Of a DNA stretch of 64,000 nucleotides, positions 28,113 to 38,645 are shown one piece after another. A program made the position numbers and the translations under genes. How positions within the stretch are numbered: the first letter of the stretch is position 1; every line of letters starts with the position of its first letter. Source of the stretch: an uncultured Cyclobacteriaceae bacterium (GTDB lineage Bacteria; Bacteroidota; Bacteroidia; Cytophagales; Cyclobacteriaceae). The stretch covers positions 644,001 to 708,000 of the forward strand of contig CALSPM010000005.1 of NCBI GenBank assembly GCA_943788235.1. The letters run 5' to 3'. The notes under the pieces are model-generated. The model was not told where the DNA came from. It saw only the letters and a list, made by a program, of their open reading frames with translations, and made no database searches.

Positions 28113-30415
28113 ATTTTTTTATCTCGGTTTATTTTTCTTATTTCCGTTAATCTCATTCTCTCAGAAGTGTGAGTTAAAAGTTTTAGGAAGGGTCCAAGAA
28201 GTCGATTGCTTGGACCCTATCCCTTTTGCTAATGTGTATTTTAAGGAAGCAGAAATAGGGGCTGTATGTGACGAAAAAGGCTTTTTTGAAATACCCCCTA
28301 TTTGTCAAGGTAGTTTCCATGTAGCGGTGAGTCACATCGGTTGTAAAACAAGAGAGTTTTACATCACTGTAAGGCGGGATACGACTCTGCTTTTGAAAAT
28401 AGAGCAATTCAGCCAAATTATGGATGAACTGGCAATTGCTGCAACAGCGACTGAAGAGCCTAGCACACAATCATTAATTCATCTGGATGCCCATGAGATA
28501 TCGCAAAATTCCGATAAAAACATGGCAAATATGCTTGATAACCTAGCGGGTGTAAGCACCATTAAAAATGGAAATAATATTGCAAAACCTGTTGTCAATG
28601 GCTTATACGGGGAAAGGTTGATATTATTAAATAATGGAGTGACTCAAAGTGGACAGCAATGGGGTGCTGATCATAGTCCAGAAATTGATCCTTTAGCGGT
28701 AGGGAAAATTACCGTAATCAAAGGGGTAAGCGCGTTAGCTTATCAAGGAAGCAATCTAGGGAGTACGATTTTAGTCAGCCCTCCCAAGATAGATTCAGAA
28801 CCACATTTACACGGCTCCGCTCGATATTTTTTTGAGAGTAATGGCTTAGGAAATGGTCTGAATATAAGAGTTCAGAAACACCATCAAAAATTTGCTTGGA
28901 GTATGATGGGTACAGCCAAGAAAAAAGGGGACAGCCGTGCAGCATCTTATTTTCTCACCAATACTGGTGCGTTAGAAGGAGACTTTGCATTGCAGGCGGA
29001 GTATAATCATAATGCCTCTCTAAAAAGTAAGTTATTTTTCAGCTCTTTCAATGCTCATTATGGCGTACTTAGGGGTGCACACATAGGAAATTTGGCTGAT
29101 TTGGAAGAGGCGCTCGTAAAAGATGTGCCATTCTACACGAAAGATTATTTTTCATATCAAATTAATGCACCTTTTCAAAAAGTCAATCACCATTTACTTA
29201 AGTGGGAAACAGTGTTGATGATAAATGAAGATCATAAATTTGATTTTACTCATGCCGTTCAATGGGATCTTAGAAAAGAATTTGATGTAAGGAGAGCAGG
29301 AAGGTCTCTAAGACCAGCTTTAAGTTTGAATCAAACCTCCAATTTTACAGAACTTAAATATAAGGGGTATTTATCTAGTGATTGGGAAGTTTCTTCAGGT
29401 TTTCAATCTAATTTAACAAATAATCTTAATGAGCCGGGCACAGGAATTCTTCCATTGATTCCTGATTATACCTCAAGCAAATTGGGTATATTTATTTTGG
29501 TAAAAAAGAAACAGCAACAATTTAATTTTGAATTAGGTGGGCGCTATGATTATCTAGATCAAAGAGTAGCGACAATTACTAGGGGAATTGTAAAGGAAAT
29601 TAAACGATATCATAATAATGTAAGTAACATAGGTCTAGCTGGGGGGGCTAGATATATATTTTCAAATGGGACGAATTTGTCCTATAATATTGGTCTGGCT
29701 TCGAGAAACCCTGGAATTAATGAACTTTATAGTTTTGGATTGCACCAGGGCGTAAGCGGTATAGAGGAGGGGGATCCTGATTTATTAAGAGAAGATGCCT
29801 TAAAAAATACTTTATCTATAGGTGGTAAGATCAATTCTAAAATATTATATGAAATATTGTACTTTGACCAGGCTATAGAAAATTTTATATTTCTAAATCC
29901 TCAAAATGAGTTCCGCACTACCATCAGAGGAAGTTTTCCAGTTTTTAAATATACACAGACAAGGGCTCGAATTTTAGGGTTGGATTTTACTTCCGCTTTT
30001 CTTTTGACAGATAGGATCAATATTTCATTTAAGGCTAGTTATTTGAAAGGTACAGATATTCAAAATAATATTCCTTTGATTTACCTACCATCTAATAATT
30101 TATTTTTATCTTTTCAGAAAGCAAGTTCCGAAAGTTGGTAAATGGAATCAAATTACTTTTGAAATCAACAATAAATATATTTTTGAACAAAAAAATATAT
30201 TATCTGAACAAGACTTTGCAAGTCCTCCAAAAGGGTATAATTTGACAGGGGTTAAAATTTCTGGTGAACGACAATTGGGTTTTAACCGATTAAATATGTT
30301 TTTACGCATTGATAATTTATTTAACATATCCTACAGGGATTATCTTAATCGTCTTCGCTATTTTGCTGATGATTTGGGAATTAATGTTATTATGGGCTTA
30401 AATTTAAATTTTTAA
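28105..30415 (+). pseudogene. TonB-dependent metal receptor, frameshifted near the C-terminus
   Basis: A TTG start overlapping the lipoprotein stop opens a typical receptor: signal peptide (residues 1-19), a carboxypeptidase-like regulatory domain (DPIPFANVYFKEAEIG), a plug (PVVNGLYGERLILLNNGV, GKITVIKGVSALAYQG) and a large barrel. At about 30115-30125 the frame shifts; the remaining barrel strands, including LGFNRLNMFLRIDNLFNISY and the final LGINVIMGLNLNF, are read in another frame to a TAA at 30413-30415. The missing-strand version would stop at 30141 without the closing C-terminal strand, so it could not fold or insert properly. One base restores the whole gene, so an assembly error is possible. 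The next gene, a Fur/Zur repressor, is also broken. Confidence 0.78.
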
Positions 30416-30425
30416 TACCAAAACG

Positions 30426-30842
30426 ATGACCGCAACGAGTATCAAGAAACTTCTGAAAACTCGAAATTTGAAGGCTACAGAGCTCCGTATGGCTTTGTTG
30501 GAAATCATGTCAAATTTAGGTAAAGCAGTATCTTATCAGGAGATTCAAAATTCATTAATGAATTTTGACCGGATTACTCTTTATAGAACGCTCAATACCT
30601 TCATTGAGCGGGGTATTTTGCATAAAATAATACTTGAAGATCATCAAAGTTTTTATGCCCTTTGTAGTATGACTGTACCACGGATAGGCATCAGCATCAG
30701 CATGTTCATTTTCAATGCAATCAATGCAAAGAAGTTTCGTGTCTTGAAGCTAAGGAGCCGATTCAGCTAGCCATCTCCAATCATTTTGTGAGATGATATT
30801 GAAATTACAGCCTCAGGGTTGTGCCAAGAGTGTCATAAATAG
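30426..30842 (+). pseudogene. Fur/Zur-type metalloregulator, two frameshifts
   Basis: Starts with a normal Fur winged helix (ATSIKKLLKTRNLKATELRM, then RITLYRTLNTFIERGIL) to about residue 80 and then leaves the family frame at about 30668. In another frame the His/Cys-rich metal region continues, with HQHQHVHFQCNQC and VSCLEAKEPIQLAI, and after a second shift near 30788-30795 the family end DIEITASGLCQECHK is read to a TAG at 30840-30842. Both CxxC pairs of a zinc-regulated Fur protein can be seen across the frames. The nominal open frame of 114 residues therefore has a foreign C-terminus. As written, repression by this protein would be lost. Confidence 0.78.
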
Positions 30843-31200
30843 CTTTAAGATTTCTTGTTTAGAAATTAAGAGGTTTCGAGGGGATTATATGCTATTGTAT
30901 AAATAAGTCAAATCGATGCTTCAGATGAATATCGGTATGGATAGACTCATGTTAAGCATGATGATTGTAAGTTGTTGTCCTTGATAGAAATTTTAAAAGG
31001 CCCATTCAATCGTAAATTGCTGACTATTTGATCTAAGAGACAGCTGTGATGGTTAGGGTAGCACGTCGGTCAATAATAAGTCAACCTTGAAATATCACGC
31101 AGATGAAATCCTCCAAGGTTAGCCTTGTGTATTCATCAAAAAAACTGATTTATTCAAGATTCCAGGACTTAACTAAATATTATTAGCTAAGCCTCATGTT
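30843..31200. other. 358-base intergenic region, no gene recognised
   Basis: Stops in all frames. It lies between a broken plus-strand regulator and the 3' end of the minus-strand DPP III-like gene. No clear hairpin with a T run was seen. Confidence 0.5.
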
Positions 31201-33228
31201 TCAATCTTCTACATTCAAAAAATGATAATGCTTACTGTAAAACAGCATCTGCTCTTCAAAGTCATTGGGTTGTAATATTTCAATATCAGTGATTTCACCC
31301 GCCGCATCTGTTATGGGGTTTAATATAGGATTTACAAATCCACCATAAGGAGCGGAGGTAAATTGGGCGTCACGCGCTAAAATTTCGGCATGGATTTTTT
31401 GGTCTACTTTGACTCCATAGCCTTCTACCAACGCCTTTGCTGCTTCAAAATCTCCTTCAGATTTGATTCGCTGAACTTCTTGCAATAACTGACCAAAAAT
31501 TTCACGGAGGGCTTGATAGTCTTTGATGTCATAGTAGGTTTTATTGTCTTTGATTATGCGCTCGATAACATTATTTATTGCCCCTTGTTCATAGGCCCAT
31601 GCTGCCACCCATTGCCGATTGACCATGTGGGCCTCCTCAATGTTATTACCCAGTTCAATTCGAATCAGTTGGGTAATCAATCCATTTCGAATGTATCCAT
31701 CATAAGTAGCTTTTCCTAGGGCCTGCCAATCATCCGTCAACCCTAGTTCTTGTATTTTAGGATCAAAGGCATAATATAATCCTACTAGATCGGCCCGACC
31801 TTCTTCTATCGTAGAATAATAGTTTTGCAGGGTCTCTTTGGGTTGTCCTACACCTTCATTGAGTTGTCCTGAAGCATGGCCTACGACTTCATGAAGGGCG
31901 GTATGCAATTTATCACCCACCTCACCGTAGGCTCTTTCGCCGTCTATCTCTTCCTGATCGAAAGCAAACTCCTCTAACCTACCAGAACTGCTCCCACCAT
32001 TGTAAGCATCTGTTATGTTTCCCAAAGAGACTGATTTGGATCCGTGTTCCTTGCGAATCCAATTATTATTTGGCAGATTCACTCCAATAGGTGAATTTGG
32101 AGAGACCGCACCTCCCAATCCGGCCACATGAACTGTTTTGTAGGTGATCCCGACTACATTTTTTTTCTTGTGTTCTTCCAATAACGGAGAATGGTCTTCA
32201 AACCATTGCGCATGCTGCGAAAGCACCTCCATTTTTTGAGACATATCAAAGTCTTTGATTTCGACAATACTCTCATAGGATCCGCGATAACCTTTTGGAT
32301 CATTGTACACTTCAATAAAGCCGTTGATCCAGTCAATATTCCCCTCTGTACTGGTAGCCCAAGCGATGCAATATTGGTCCCAAACATCCAAGCTTCCTGT
32401 TTTGTAATATGTGATTAACAATTTGAGGGCCTCCTCTTGGTTTTTGTTTTCAGCAACTTGTACCGCTTTATTTAGCCATCCGATGATCTGATCAATGGCC
32501 GTTCCGTACATTCCCCCAGAACGCCATATTTTTTCAACCAAGACACCATTTTCGCGTATGAGTTTTGAATTGAGTCCGGCCTCAATAGGCATTCCCTTCG
32601 GTCCATTGTAGGCATTTTTGTAGAAATCAATCACTTCCTGATCCGTAATATCAGGGCCATAGAAATTAACGGCAGAAGATAAAATGTTATCTATTCCTCC
32701 TTTTTTATTTACTTTTTTGGCATCCAAATCATTAAAAATTACATCAATGATTTCTTGATCAAGTTCTGTATTTGATTTTTTTAATAATTCATCTACAAAA
32801 TAGGTTTGTGTAAAACTGGGTTTGATTTTATCATTGGAATAATGATGATGAATCCCATTGGAAAACCAAATGCGTTTTAAATAAACTTTAAAAGCAGCAA
32901 ATGAGTTACTTTTTCGGTCTCCAGCGTATGCTGTGTTGATTTGCTCCAAGGCTTCTCTGATACTCAAGTTGTGTCTATAATTTTGATCCCAGATAATATC
33001 TCTTCCAGCCAAACCTGCTTGATTGAGATAATAGACCAATTGCTTCTCTTTCAATGTGAGGTTCTCAAATCCGGGAATATCGTATCGAATCAGACGCAAA
33101 TCTGCAAATTGATCTACCAGAGCCTTTAATTCACCTGTCTCGCTTTGGGTAGTTTCTTCGTTTGGATTTGAGCAGGCACCTAGGATCAAAGAGATAAGAC
33201 AGGCATAAATAATTTGGGGCAATTTCAT
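31201..33228 (-). CDS. Dipeptidyl-peptidase III (M49) lipoprotein
   Basis: A 675-residue metallopeptidase that would cut dipeptides from peptide N-termini. The zinc site is HEVVGH at residues 446-451, of the M49 HELLGH type, and the second conserved motif EEGRAD is at 475-480. The N-terminus is a lipoprotein signal with Cys19 (LGACS), so it is outside the cytoplasm, unlike eukaryotic DPP III. Length fits bacterial M49 proteins. It follows the polysaccharide-deacetylase gene with a 197-base gap and is likely its own transcript. Family call is firm. Confidence 0.92.
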   Translation of the reverse strand: MKLPQIIYACLISLILGACSNPNEETTQSETGELKALVDQFADLRLIRYDIPGFENLTLKEKQLVYYLNQAGLAGRDIIWDQNYRHNLSIREALEQINTAYAGDRKSNSFAAFKVYLKRIWFSNGIHHHYSNDKIKPSFTQTYFVDELLKKSNTELDQEIIDVIFNDLDAKKVNKKGGIDNILSSAVNFYGPDITDQEVIDFYKNAYNGPKGMPIEAGLNSKLIRENGVLVEKIWRSGGMYGTAIDQIIGWLNKAVQVAENKNQEEALKLLITYYKTGSLDVWDQYCIAWATSTEGNIDWINGFIEVYNDPKGYRGSYESIVEIKDFDMSQKMEVLSQHAQWFEDHSPLLEEHKKKNVVGITYKTVHVAGLGGAVSPNSPIGVNLPNNNWIRKEHGSKSVSLGNITDAYNGGSSSGRLEEFAFDQEEIDGERAYGEVGDKLHTALHEVVGHASGQLNEGVGQPKETLQNYYSTIEEGRADLVGLYYAFDPKIQELGLTDDWQALGKATYDGYIRNGLITQLIRIELGNNIEEAHMVNRQWVAAWAYEQGAINNVIERIIKDNKTYYDIKDYQALREIFGQLLQEVQRIKSEGDFEAAKALVEGYGVKVDQKIHAEILARDAQFTSAPYGGFVNPILNPITDAAGEITDIEILQPNDFEEQMLFYSKHYHFLNVED

Positions 33229-33425
33229 TATTTCTAAATTTTAATTTTAATCAGGATACAAGGATACTTTGTTCTAAATTAAAATGAATGATTTTTCCCA
33301 AAATTTGATGACTGATATTATGATTTCATAGGACTTATGTTATGACTATTATTTATCCTGATCATAGAGTATGCACTCATAAAAAAGCGTATTAGATTCG
33401 TATCCAATACTCAAATTTTTTTGAA

Positions 33426-34325
33426 TCAGAGGATAAGTCTTTGTCCTGGATGGAGACTTTTTAATTGGTCCTTTTCCCTATAATAAACTACTCCATTTCC
33501 CTCAGGGTTTGTCATCTGTTTAGTACTTATTTCAAGGGCTTTTAGTGAGGCGTGGTAGTCAGCAAAAGCGCCTGCACCCGTATACCAAATATCATCTCTA
33601 TCACCTATTTCATTACAGAATTTTAAAATATTTTGATTTCTCAACGTATCTCTGAGTTCCCATGAGTGACCCCAAACATAAAAAAGAGAAAGGTTAGGGC
33701 TATCCAAAGAGAGATATGCTTCCAGATATTCCAATGCCTCACTGTCATGGCAAGTGGGATTCCATAGGTAGTAATTTTCGGGAAGGTCAAAGTTGTATGA
33801 GGATTTGACCGTGCGTGCATTGCTCAAAGTAGTGGTACGGATCACTTCCGCCACATGGTCATTGGTACTACCAAAAGCATAGGCCATACTGGAAATCTTA
33901 CGGCCTGATAGGATAGTTAAATTCTCAATATCAACATTGATTTCTTCGAGTATTTCTTCATCGGAGAGGCCGACAAGTGCTTTGTGATAGGTTCCGTGTA
34001 CGGCAATTTCATGATTTTTAAACACATCCAGCAAGGTGTCTTTGGATAAATAAGTTCCCATGGATTCATTGGGTTTACTTTGATCCCAAATGGCCCTAGT
34101 ATCAAGTAATCCTGAGTTTAAATGAAAGGTTCCAATGATTCCATAACGATCAAATAATTGAGCCAAGGCGATGTCATCATCTAAACCATCGTCATAGCTC
34201 ATGATCAACGCCTTGTGGTTACCGTCGGGATATACCCAATCAATTTCCACCTTCTTTCCGTAACAGTTCATCAGTAATAGGCCTGAAATAAAAATTACGA
34301 GGGTAATGGGTAAGGCTTTAGTCAT
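33426..34325 (-). CDS. Polysaccharide deacetylase family protein
   Basis: A 299-residue protein with the NodB homology domain. The catalytic strand is MSYDDGLDDD (residues 43-52), and the metal-binding His pair is represented by VHGTYHK near residue 109-115. The N-terminus has a hydrophobic segment with a Cys (LLMNCYGK), a possible lipoprotein signal. Such enzymes remove N- or O-acetyl groups from surface glycans, chitin-like polymers or peptidoglycan. It is the last gene of a three-gene minus-strand set with 34- and 24-base gaps. Function of the enzyme class is firm, target unknown. Confidence 0.88.
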   Translation of the reverse strand: MTKALPITLVIFISGLLLMNCYGKKVEIDWVYPDGNHKALIMSYDDGLDDDIALAQLFDRYGIIGTFHLNSGLLDTRAIWDQSKPNESMGTYLSKDTLLDVFKNHEIAVHGTYHKALVGLSDEEILEEINVDIENLTILSGRKISSMAYAFGSTNDHVAEVIRTTTLSNARTVKSSYNFDLPENYYLWNPTCHDSEALEYLEAYLSLDSPNLSLFYVWGHSWELRDTLRNQNILKFCNEIGDRDDIWYTGAGAFADYHASLKALEISTKQMTNPEGNGVVYYREKDQLKSLHPGQRLIL

Positions 34326-34359
34326 GTTGGCAGGGAAATAATGCGGGATAGTTTAATAT

Positions 34360-36312
34360 TTAAAGAACTGATTTGGGAGTCACGGTTAAAACCCCACGCA
34401 TGGTTAGATAATGCCCTGGGAAGGTACACAAAAAAGGATAAGCCCCAGGGACCTCCGGTGCGCTAAAATAAATACTTTCAATTTCATGAGGTGCCAAAAG
34501 ATTGGTGTGGGCAATCACCGCCTCTGTTTCGGGTACATAGTTTAATGCAGCGCCATCTAGGCCTAATTTTGTAGCTGCATCACCCACCTCATTAGCCTTA
34601 TTTTTTGCTACCAATAAAAAATTATGAGGCATGTCATCTGTATTATTGAATGTTAATTTCACTTTACTTCCGGCGACTACTTTTAGATTTGGTTGATCAA
34701 ATTTTAAACCTGGTGCAGTACCAATTTCAATGGCTATATCAATTTGGTTAGACCATACTGTGGGTTGTTTAGTCATTCGTTTGATCGAACCTTTTTTTTC
34801 ATTGCTTAAAGCTGATTTTTTCATCGCTAGATTTGATTTTCCAAAAGGAATCTGGTTCAGGGTATAATAACCAAAATTGTGCAATAAGGATTGACCTGAC
34901 TGATTCAATATACCGGGTGCTTTGATTTCATAAATATAACCCTCTCTAAATTGATCAAGCTTTAACAATACACTCAATCTATCTTCGCTTAATGAAATTT
35001 CAGTGATATTCCTGCGCTCTTTATTTTGAACATCGCTACCATAAAAATGATGGTATGAATAAGTGAAATCAGTTATTTGATAGGAAGATAAGCTCTGAGC
35101 AGATGCAGCGTCAACAGGTTGGGTAAATTCCAATGAAAACCCTTCAGGATGAACTTTGATCGTTTTGATTTCAAATGGAATTTTCCCTGTCCATGACAGT
35201 CGTTCCAATGCAAAGCTCGACTGCCCAGTGGAGCCCCATCCACGATTGGTTTGGCCTACGTAAATAGCATCATTTTTAGGATTATTGACGATTCTTAAAA
35301 CTCCTGAAGAAAAACCTTCTATAAAAGGGAAACAAACTCCTTGATATACTCCATTTACTTTTTCTTGAAAGACCCGCATGATTTTGCTATGACCTTGATC
35401 TCCTACCATCATTTGACCTTCAAAAGGTCCCATTTCTTTTGAAAAAAAGTTAATGTCTGAAGTCGAAATACCCATTAGAGCATGAGGGAACCAAACAGAG
35501 GGAGCCTTGACTCCTTTCAATTCATTTTGATATTCATAAAGTGATAAATTTCTAGTATCATCTATGTCATTAACTTTCAAGCTGACAGGAGATCCCTTTT
35601 CACTAGACCATCTCAAACCTGCAGGATTACCGGCAAAATCACCTAATTCGAGATGTGTCATTCTACCCGATCCTACCCAATCTCCCTGATTTTCTGTATA
35701 AAAAATATCTCCTTGAGCATTGATGCCAAATCCTGCAGGAGACCTCAAACCTGTAGCATAAGGAGTCACTTGGCCATCTTGACTTACCTTAAGCATCCAG
35801 CCACGCCATTTTGAGCCACTTTCGCCATATCCTACCCAACCTAAATTGAGTGTAACAAGCATTTGGCCATCGGGCAATAGAACAGGTCCATAGGAGTATT
35901 CATGGTAATTGCCATTCAAATCCCACTTTGTTATAGTTCTATAAATATCTGCTTGATTATCTCCATCCTGATCGATGAGTTGGGTAAGTTCGCCACGTTG
36001 GTTAGAATAAAAAGAGCCATCATGGTACAATAAACCCAATGGTTCATGGAGCCCATGGGCAAATCTGATATATTCAGATTTTGGATTTTCTGGATTCATG
36101 ATTAGCCAAATTTCACCTCTACGTGTGCTGACGCCAAGCTGACCTTTATCGTTAAAAGCCAACCCACCCACTTCAAGACTAATTTCTTCTGGAACGTAAA
36201 TTTGATTGATTTGATAATAATCTGATTCACGCTGTTGAGAATAGGCATTATCATAGTAGAATAGGCTAACGATTAATGTGGCGAGGAATGGAGTTGAAAT
36301 ATTCATATTCAA
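34360..36312 (-). CDS. Beta-propeller dehydrogenase-like protein with C-terminal cupredoxin domain
   Basis: A 650-residue exported protein (signal residues 1-25) in two parts. Residues about 30-470 form a propeller resembling soluble glucose/sorbosone dehydrogenases, with PLGLLYHDGSFY, GYGESGSKWRGWM and SPAGFGINAQGDIFYTENQGDW. Residues about 510-645 are an azurin/auracyanin-like cupredoxin: a His ligand in MPHNF, then Cys, His and Met in FLCTFPGHYLTMRG, the complete type 1 copper set. No haem CxxCH motif is present, so electrons would leave through copper. It is cotranscribed with an upstream PA14/DUF1080 gene and a downstream deacetylase. Domain assignment is strong, redox partner unknown. 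Confidence 0.83.
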   Translation of the reverse strand: MNMNISTPFLATLIVSLFYYDNAYSQQRESDYYQINQIYVPEEISLEVGGLAFNDKGQLGVSTRRGEIWLIMNPENPKSEYIRFAHGLHEPLGLLYHDGSFYSNQRGELTQLIDQDGDNQADIYRTITKWDLNGNYHEYSYGPVLLPDGQMLVTLNLGWVGYGESGSKWRGWMLKVSQDGQVTPYATGLRSPAGFGINAQGDIFYTENQGDWVGSGRMTHLELGDFAGNPAGLRWSSEKGSPVSLKVNDIDDTRNLSLYEYQNELKGVKAPSVWFPHALMGISTSDINFFSKEMGPFEGQMMVGDQGHSKIMRVFQEKVNGVYQGVCFPFIEGFSSGVLRIVNNPKNDAIYVGQTNRGWGSTGQSSFALERLSWTGKIPFEIKTIKVHPEGFSLEFTQPVDAASAQSLSSYQITDFTYSYHHFYGSDVQNKERRNITEISLSEDRLSVLLKLDQFREGYIYEIKAPGILNQSGQSLLHNFGYYTLNQIPFGKSNLAMKKSALSNEKKGSIKRMTKQPTVWSNQIDIAIEIGTAPGLKFDQPNLKVVAGSKVKLTFNNTDDMPHNFLLVAKNKANEVGDAATKLGLDGAALNYVPETEAVIAHTNLLAPHEIESIYFSAPEVPGAYPFLCTFPGHYLTMRGVLTVTPKSVL

Positions 36313-36336
36313 AAAGTTACAATTTATTTTCTTTCA

Positions 36337-38211
36337 TTACCAAAATATGGAATATACTATTTTTTTGTCTTTTTCTAAAGGATAAATGAGTTCCATGACT
36401 CCGTCCACCTTACGAAGAATGGGTTGGGATTCACCTATATTTTTAAAATAATAGTAGCCTCCAACAGTGTAAAATTCATTATTTACCTTCTCGATATGTT
36501 CCGCTCGTGCAGCCCGGCTATATAAATTACTTTTACCATTAATAGAGAGTGTTCTCTGGAGACCATCGGTCAAAGCGTTAGGTTGATATTGATCTTCAAG
36601 GGTTAAGTTTTTATAAGTATAGATGAATATGGGTCTTTTATTGTCATCTATTCTGTACCCCTGAGGTGTAATATCATTATTAGTTTTTAATGAATAGGGA
36701 CTAGCTTCATTTGTCAATGGGGATGCAATGATATGGTCATTTAATTCAACTGACATTTCTTGGGGCATTAATAATTGATCGATACCTCTCCCTTCCCACA
36801 TTTGTGTGACATCGGCAAATCCCCCCTTCCATACTTTAAGGAGACTTCCACGGGTTAGGTCATATGAATAATGAACACCTTGAGGATCACCGACAGAAAT
36901 GGTATGCGTCCTTTTTTCATCTCCATAATTTACGAAACCTCTAATCATCTCAGGGTTTTTAGTAGGATTGATAAGTAACGTATTTTTTGTATTGTTTTGA
37001 AGATATGGAGAAAGTCCTTGCAGCGTTCTTAATTCTTGTTCGGGGCCCTCGTATTTTAACCAAAAGCCTTTTCCCCAAGTATTATTAAAGTAATTAATCT
37101 GAAATGTGTGAGTACCTTTTTTGAGATTAATTAAGTCTTTTTTTGATTCGAAATCATGTTTTCCATCGTTATTAATGATTTGTTTTTGATCAATGAAAAG
37201 GGCTGAACCATCATCTGATAAAAGATCAAACAAATAATCTCCTGAGATGGGGACATTCAAGTTACCTGTGAATTTGAATGCAACGCCATCTCTTCGTTGA
37301 GAAAGTTGATTTACATCAATGGTTTTTGTAGAGCCAGTCACTTTAGGGGATAGCGTATCAAAATGAGGAAGGCCAGTTATTGGCATGGAAACTTCGAAAT
37401 ATTGATATTCAATATTACTTGTGCTGAGCGTATCTGTCCCGTATAGTTTATACTTTATGTTTCTGAAGGCAACAGGTCCATGATCACCTTGGAGCATCAA
37501 TGCTGCCTTGGGCAATTCCAGTTGATCTGAAATAAATGCAGCTCTGGTAGGCCCAGTCACTTCTACATTTTCATGTATTAGGATGCTATTATGGTGCACT
37601 TCCTCAAAAAGGGCATCAGCTATTTTGTTACCTAAGGAGTCAAATTTAGGTGCTTTAAATTTGATATGAAGATGTTGCCACAATCCTGGGGCTTTGCTTA
37701 CATTCTTTTTGGGAGCATGCCCCTCATAGCCTTGTTGTCCTTCTGGTTTTTGATCATCCCATCGCTCATAGATACTCCCACAATCCTGGGAGTTGAGGTC
37801 TTTGACTTCCCAGCTGTCTAAAAGTTGAATTTCATATCGACTTTGAAAGTAGATGCCTGAGTTAGATCCTGTGGGCATCATGAATTCTAGATCCAATTCA
37901 ATGTCACCATGTTCAAAAGTTGAAAAAATAGGGTCTCGATTTTTACTGGTGGGCTGATTGACTAAGATTCCTGTACCCTCCTTAGTTTTGATATGTAATT
38001 TTTGGGTAAAGTCCGAATGGACGTTACCCATCACACTCCAGTTTTGAGTGGTACTTTGGAATTCACTCATATCTGAAAGTTTCAGAGCTTTAAAAGGGAG
38101 TACATTGGGTATCACTGATTCATTACCTTTCAAATCTTCCACTATCGAAGGCGCACAACTCCAAAGGATGAGTAAAAAAAAGAGGGTGATATTGATTCTA
38201 ATTTTTTTCAT
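36337..38211 (-). CDS. DUF1080 and PA14 domain lipoprotein
   Basis: A 624-residue lipoprotein (Cys19 in LWSCAPS). The N-terminal half is a DUF1080 (concanavalin-like 3-keto-glycoside hydrolase type) domain with GSNSGIYFQSRYEIQLLDS and GPVAFRNIKYK near residue 250; the middle holds a PA14 domain with GNLNVPISGDYLFDLLSDDG and KKGTHTFQINYFNN near 315-375, and the remainder is an uncharacterised beta-rich domain. DUF1080 proteins act on oxidised (3-keto) sugars, PA14 binds carbohydrate. It opens a three-gene transcript with the propeller-cupredoxin and deacetylase genes, pointing to glycan oxidation and degradation. Domains are firm; function of the set is inferred. Confidence 0.87.
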   Translation of the reverse strand: MKKIRINITLFFLLILWSCAPSIVEDLKGNESVIPNVLPFKALKLSDMSEFQSTTQNWSVMGNVHSDFTQKLHIKTKEGTGILVNQPTSKNRDPIFSTFEHGDIELDLEFMMPTGSNSGIYFQSRYEIQLLDSWEVKDLNSQDCGSIYERWDDQKPEGQQGYEGHAPKKNVSKAPGLWQHLHIKFKAPKFDSLGNKIADALFEEVHHNSILIHENVEVTGPTRAAFISDQLELPKAALMLQGDHGPVAFRNIKYKLYGTDTLSTSNIEYQYFEVSMPITGLPHFDTLSPKVTGSTKTIDVNQLSQRRDGVAFKFTGNLNVPISGDYLFDLLSDDGSALFIDQKQIINNDGKHDFESKKDLINLKKGTHTFQINYFNNTWGKGFWLKYEGPEQELRTLQGLSPYLQNNTKNTLLINPTKNPEMIRGFVNYGDEKRTHTISVGDPQGVHYSYDLTRGSLLKVWKGGFADVTQMWEGRGIDQLLMPQEMSVELNDHIIASPLTNEASPYSLKTNNDITPQGYRIDDNKRPIFIYTYKNLTLEDQYQPNALTDGLQRTLSINGKSNLYSRAARAEHIEKVNNEFYTVGGYYYFKNIGESQPILRKVDGVMELIYPLEKDKKIVYSIFW

Positions 38212-38645
38212 TGGTCTTTTGGCTAATTGAAGTGTTTTTTGAAGCAGGTATTTTTATATGAGAGTAGATTCGTCAAAAGGGTATTGCTTTTAGTACAAAT
38301 ATTTAAGAAACATCTACTTAAGACAATAAGTTTTTATTTGCTCTCAATGAGACAGCTGTTCATTAAGTACCTTTTTCACATCTAAAGGTATGAATAATAT
38401 GTTTAGTGCAAGGGTTGAAGATTGTATTTTCTGTCTGATTTCATATTTTCCTATCTTGTTTAGAATTAATAAAAAAAGAAAAAGGGCTCCTTAGAGTATT
38501 AATATAATCATCTTAAGTCAATGTAATCTGGCTCAGAAAAGGGCCAAAAGGGAATTTATTTTTAATTAAATTTGTTTCTAAGTTCATTTAAATGCTTTCC
38601 TTTTTTTACTCAAATCCTTCAAAAGTTTCTAATCTGCTAATAATC
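38212..38645. other. 434-base divergent intergenic region
   Basis: Between the minus-strand DUF1080 gene and the plus-strand lipoprotein. A -7 element is at 38567-38574. No other structure or gene is supported; an upstream-extended frame (from 38592) overlaps the promoter zone and was not accepted as the start. Confidence 0.55.
38567..38574 (+). promoter_or_regulatory. -7 promoter element of the 38646 lipoprotein
   Basis: TAAATTTG matches TAnnTTTG. It lies 71 bases before the ATG at 38646 and 17 bases before the alternative ATG at 38592. No good -33 TTTG was found. Confidence 0.5.

Noticed and set aside
30426-30770. Intact short Fur-type protein of 114 residues
   Set aside because: Its last 30 residues are out of frame; the metal-binding His/Cys region is read in another frame.
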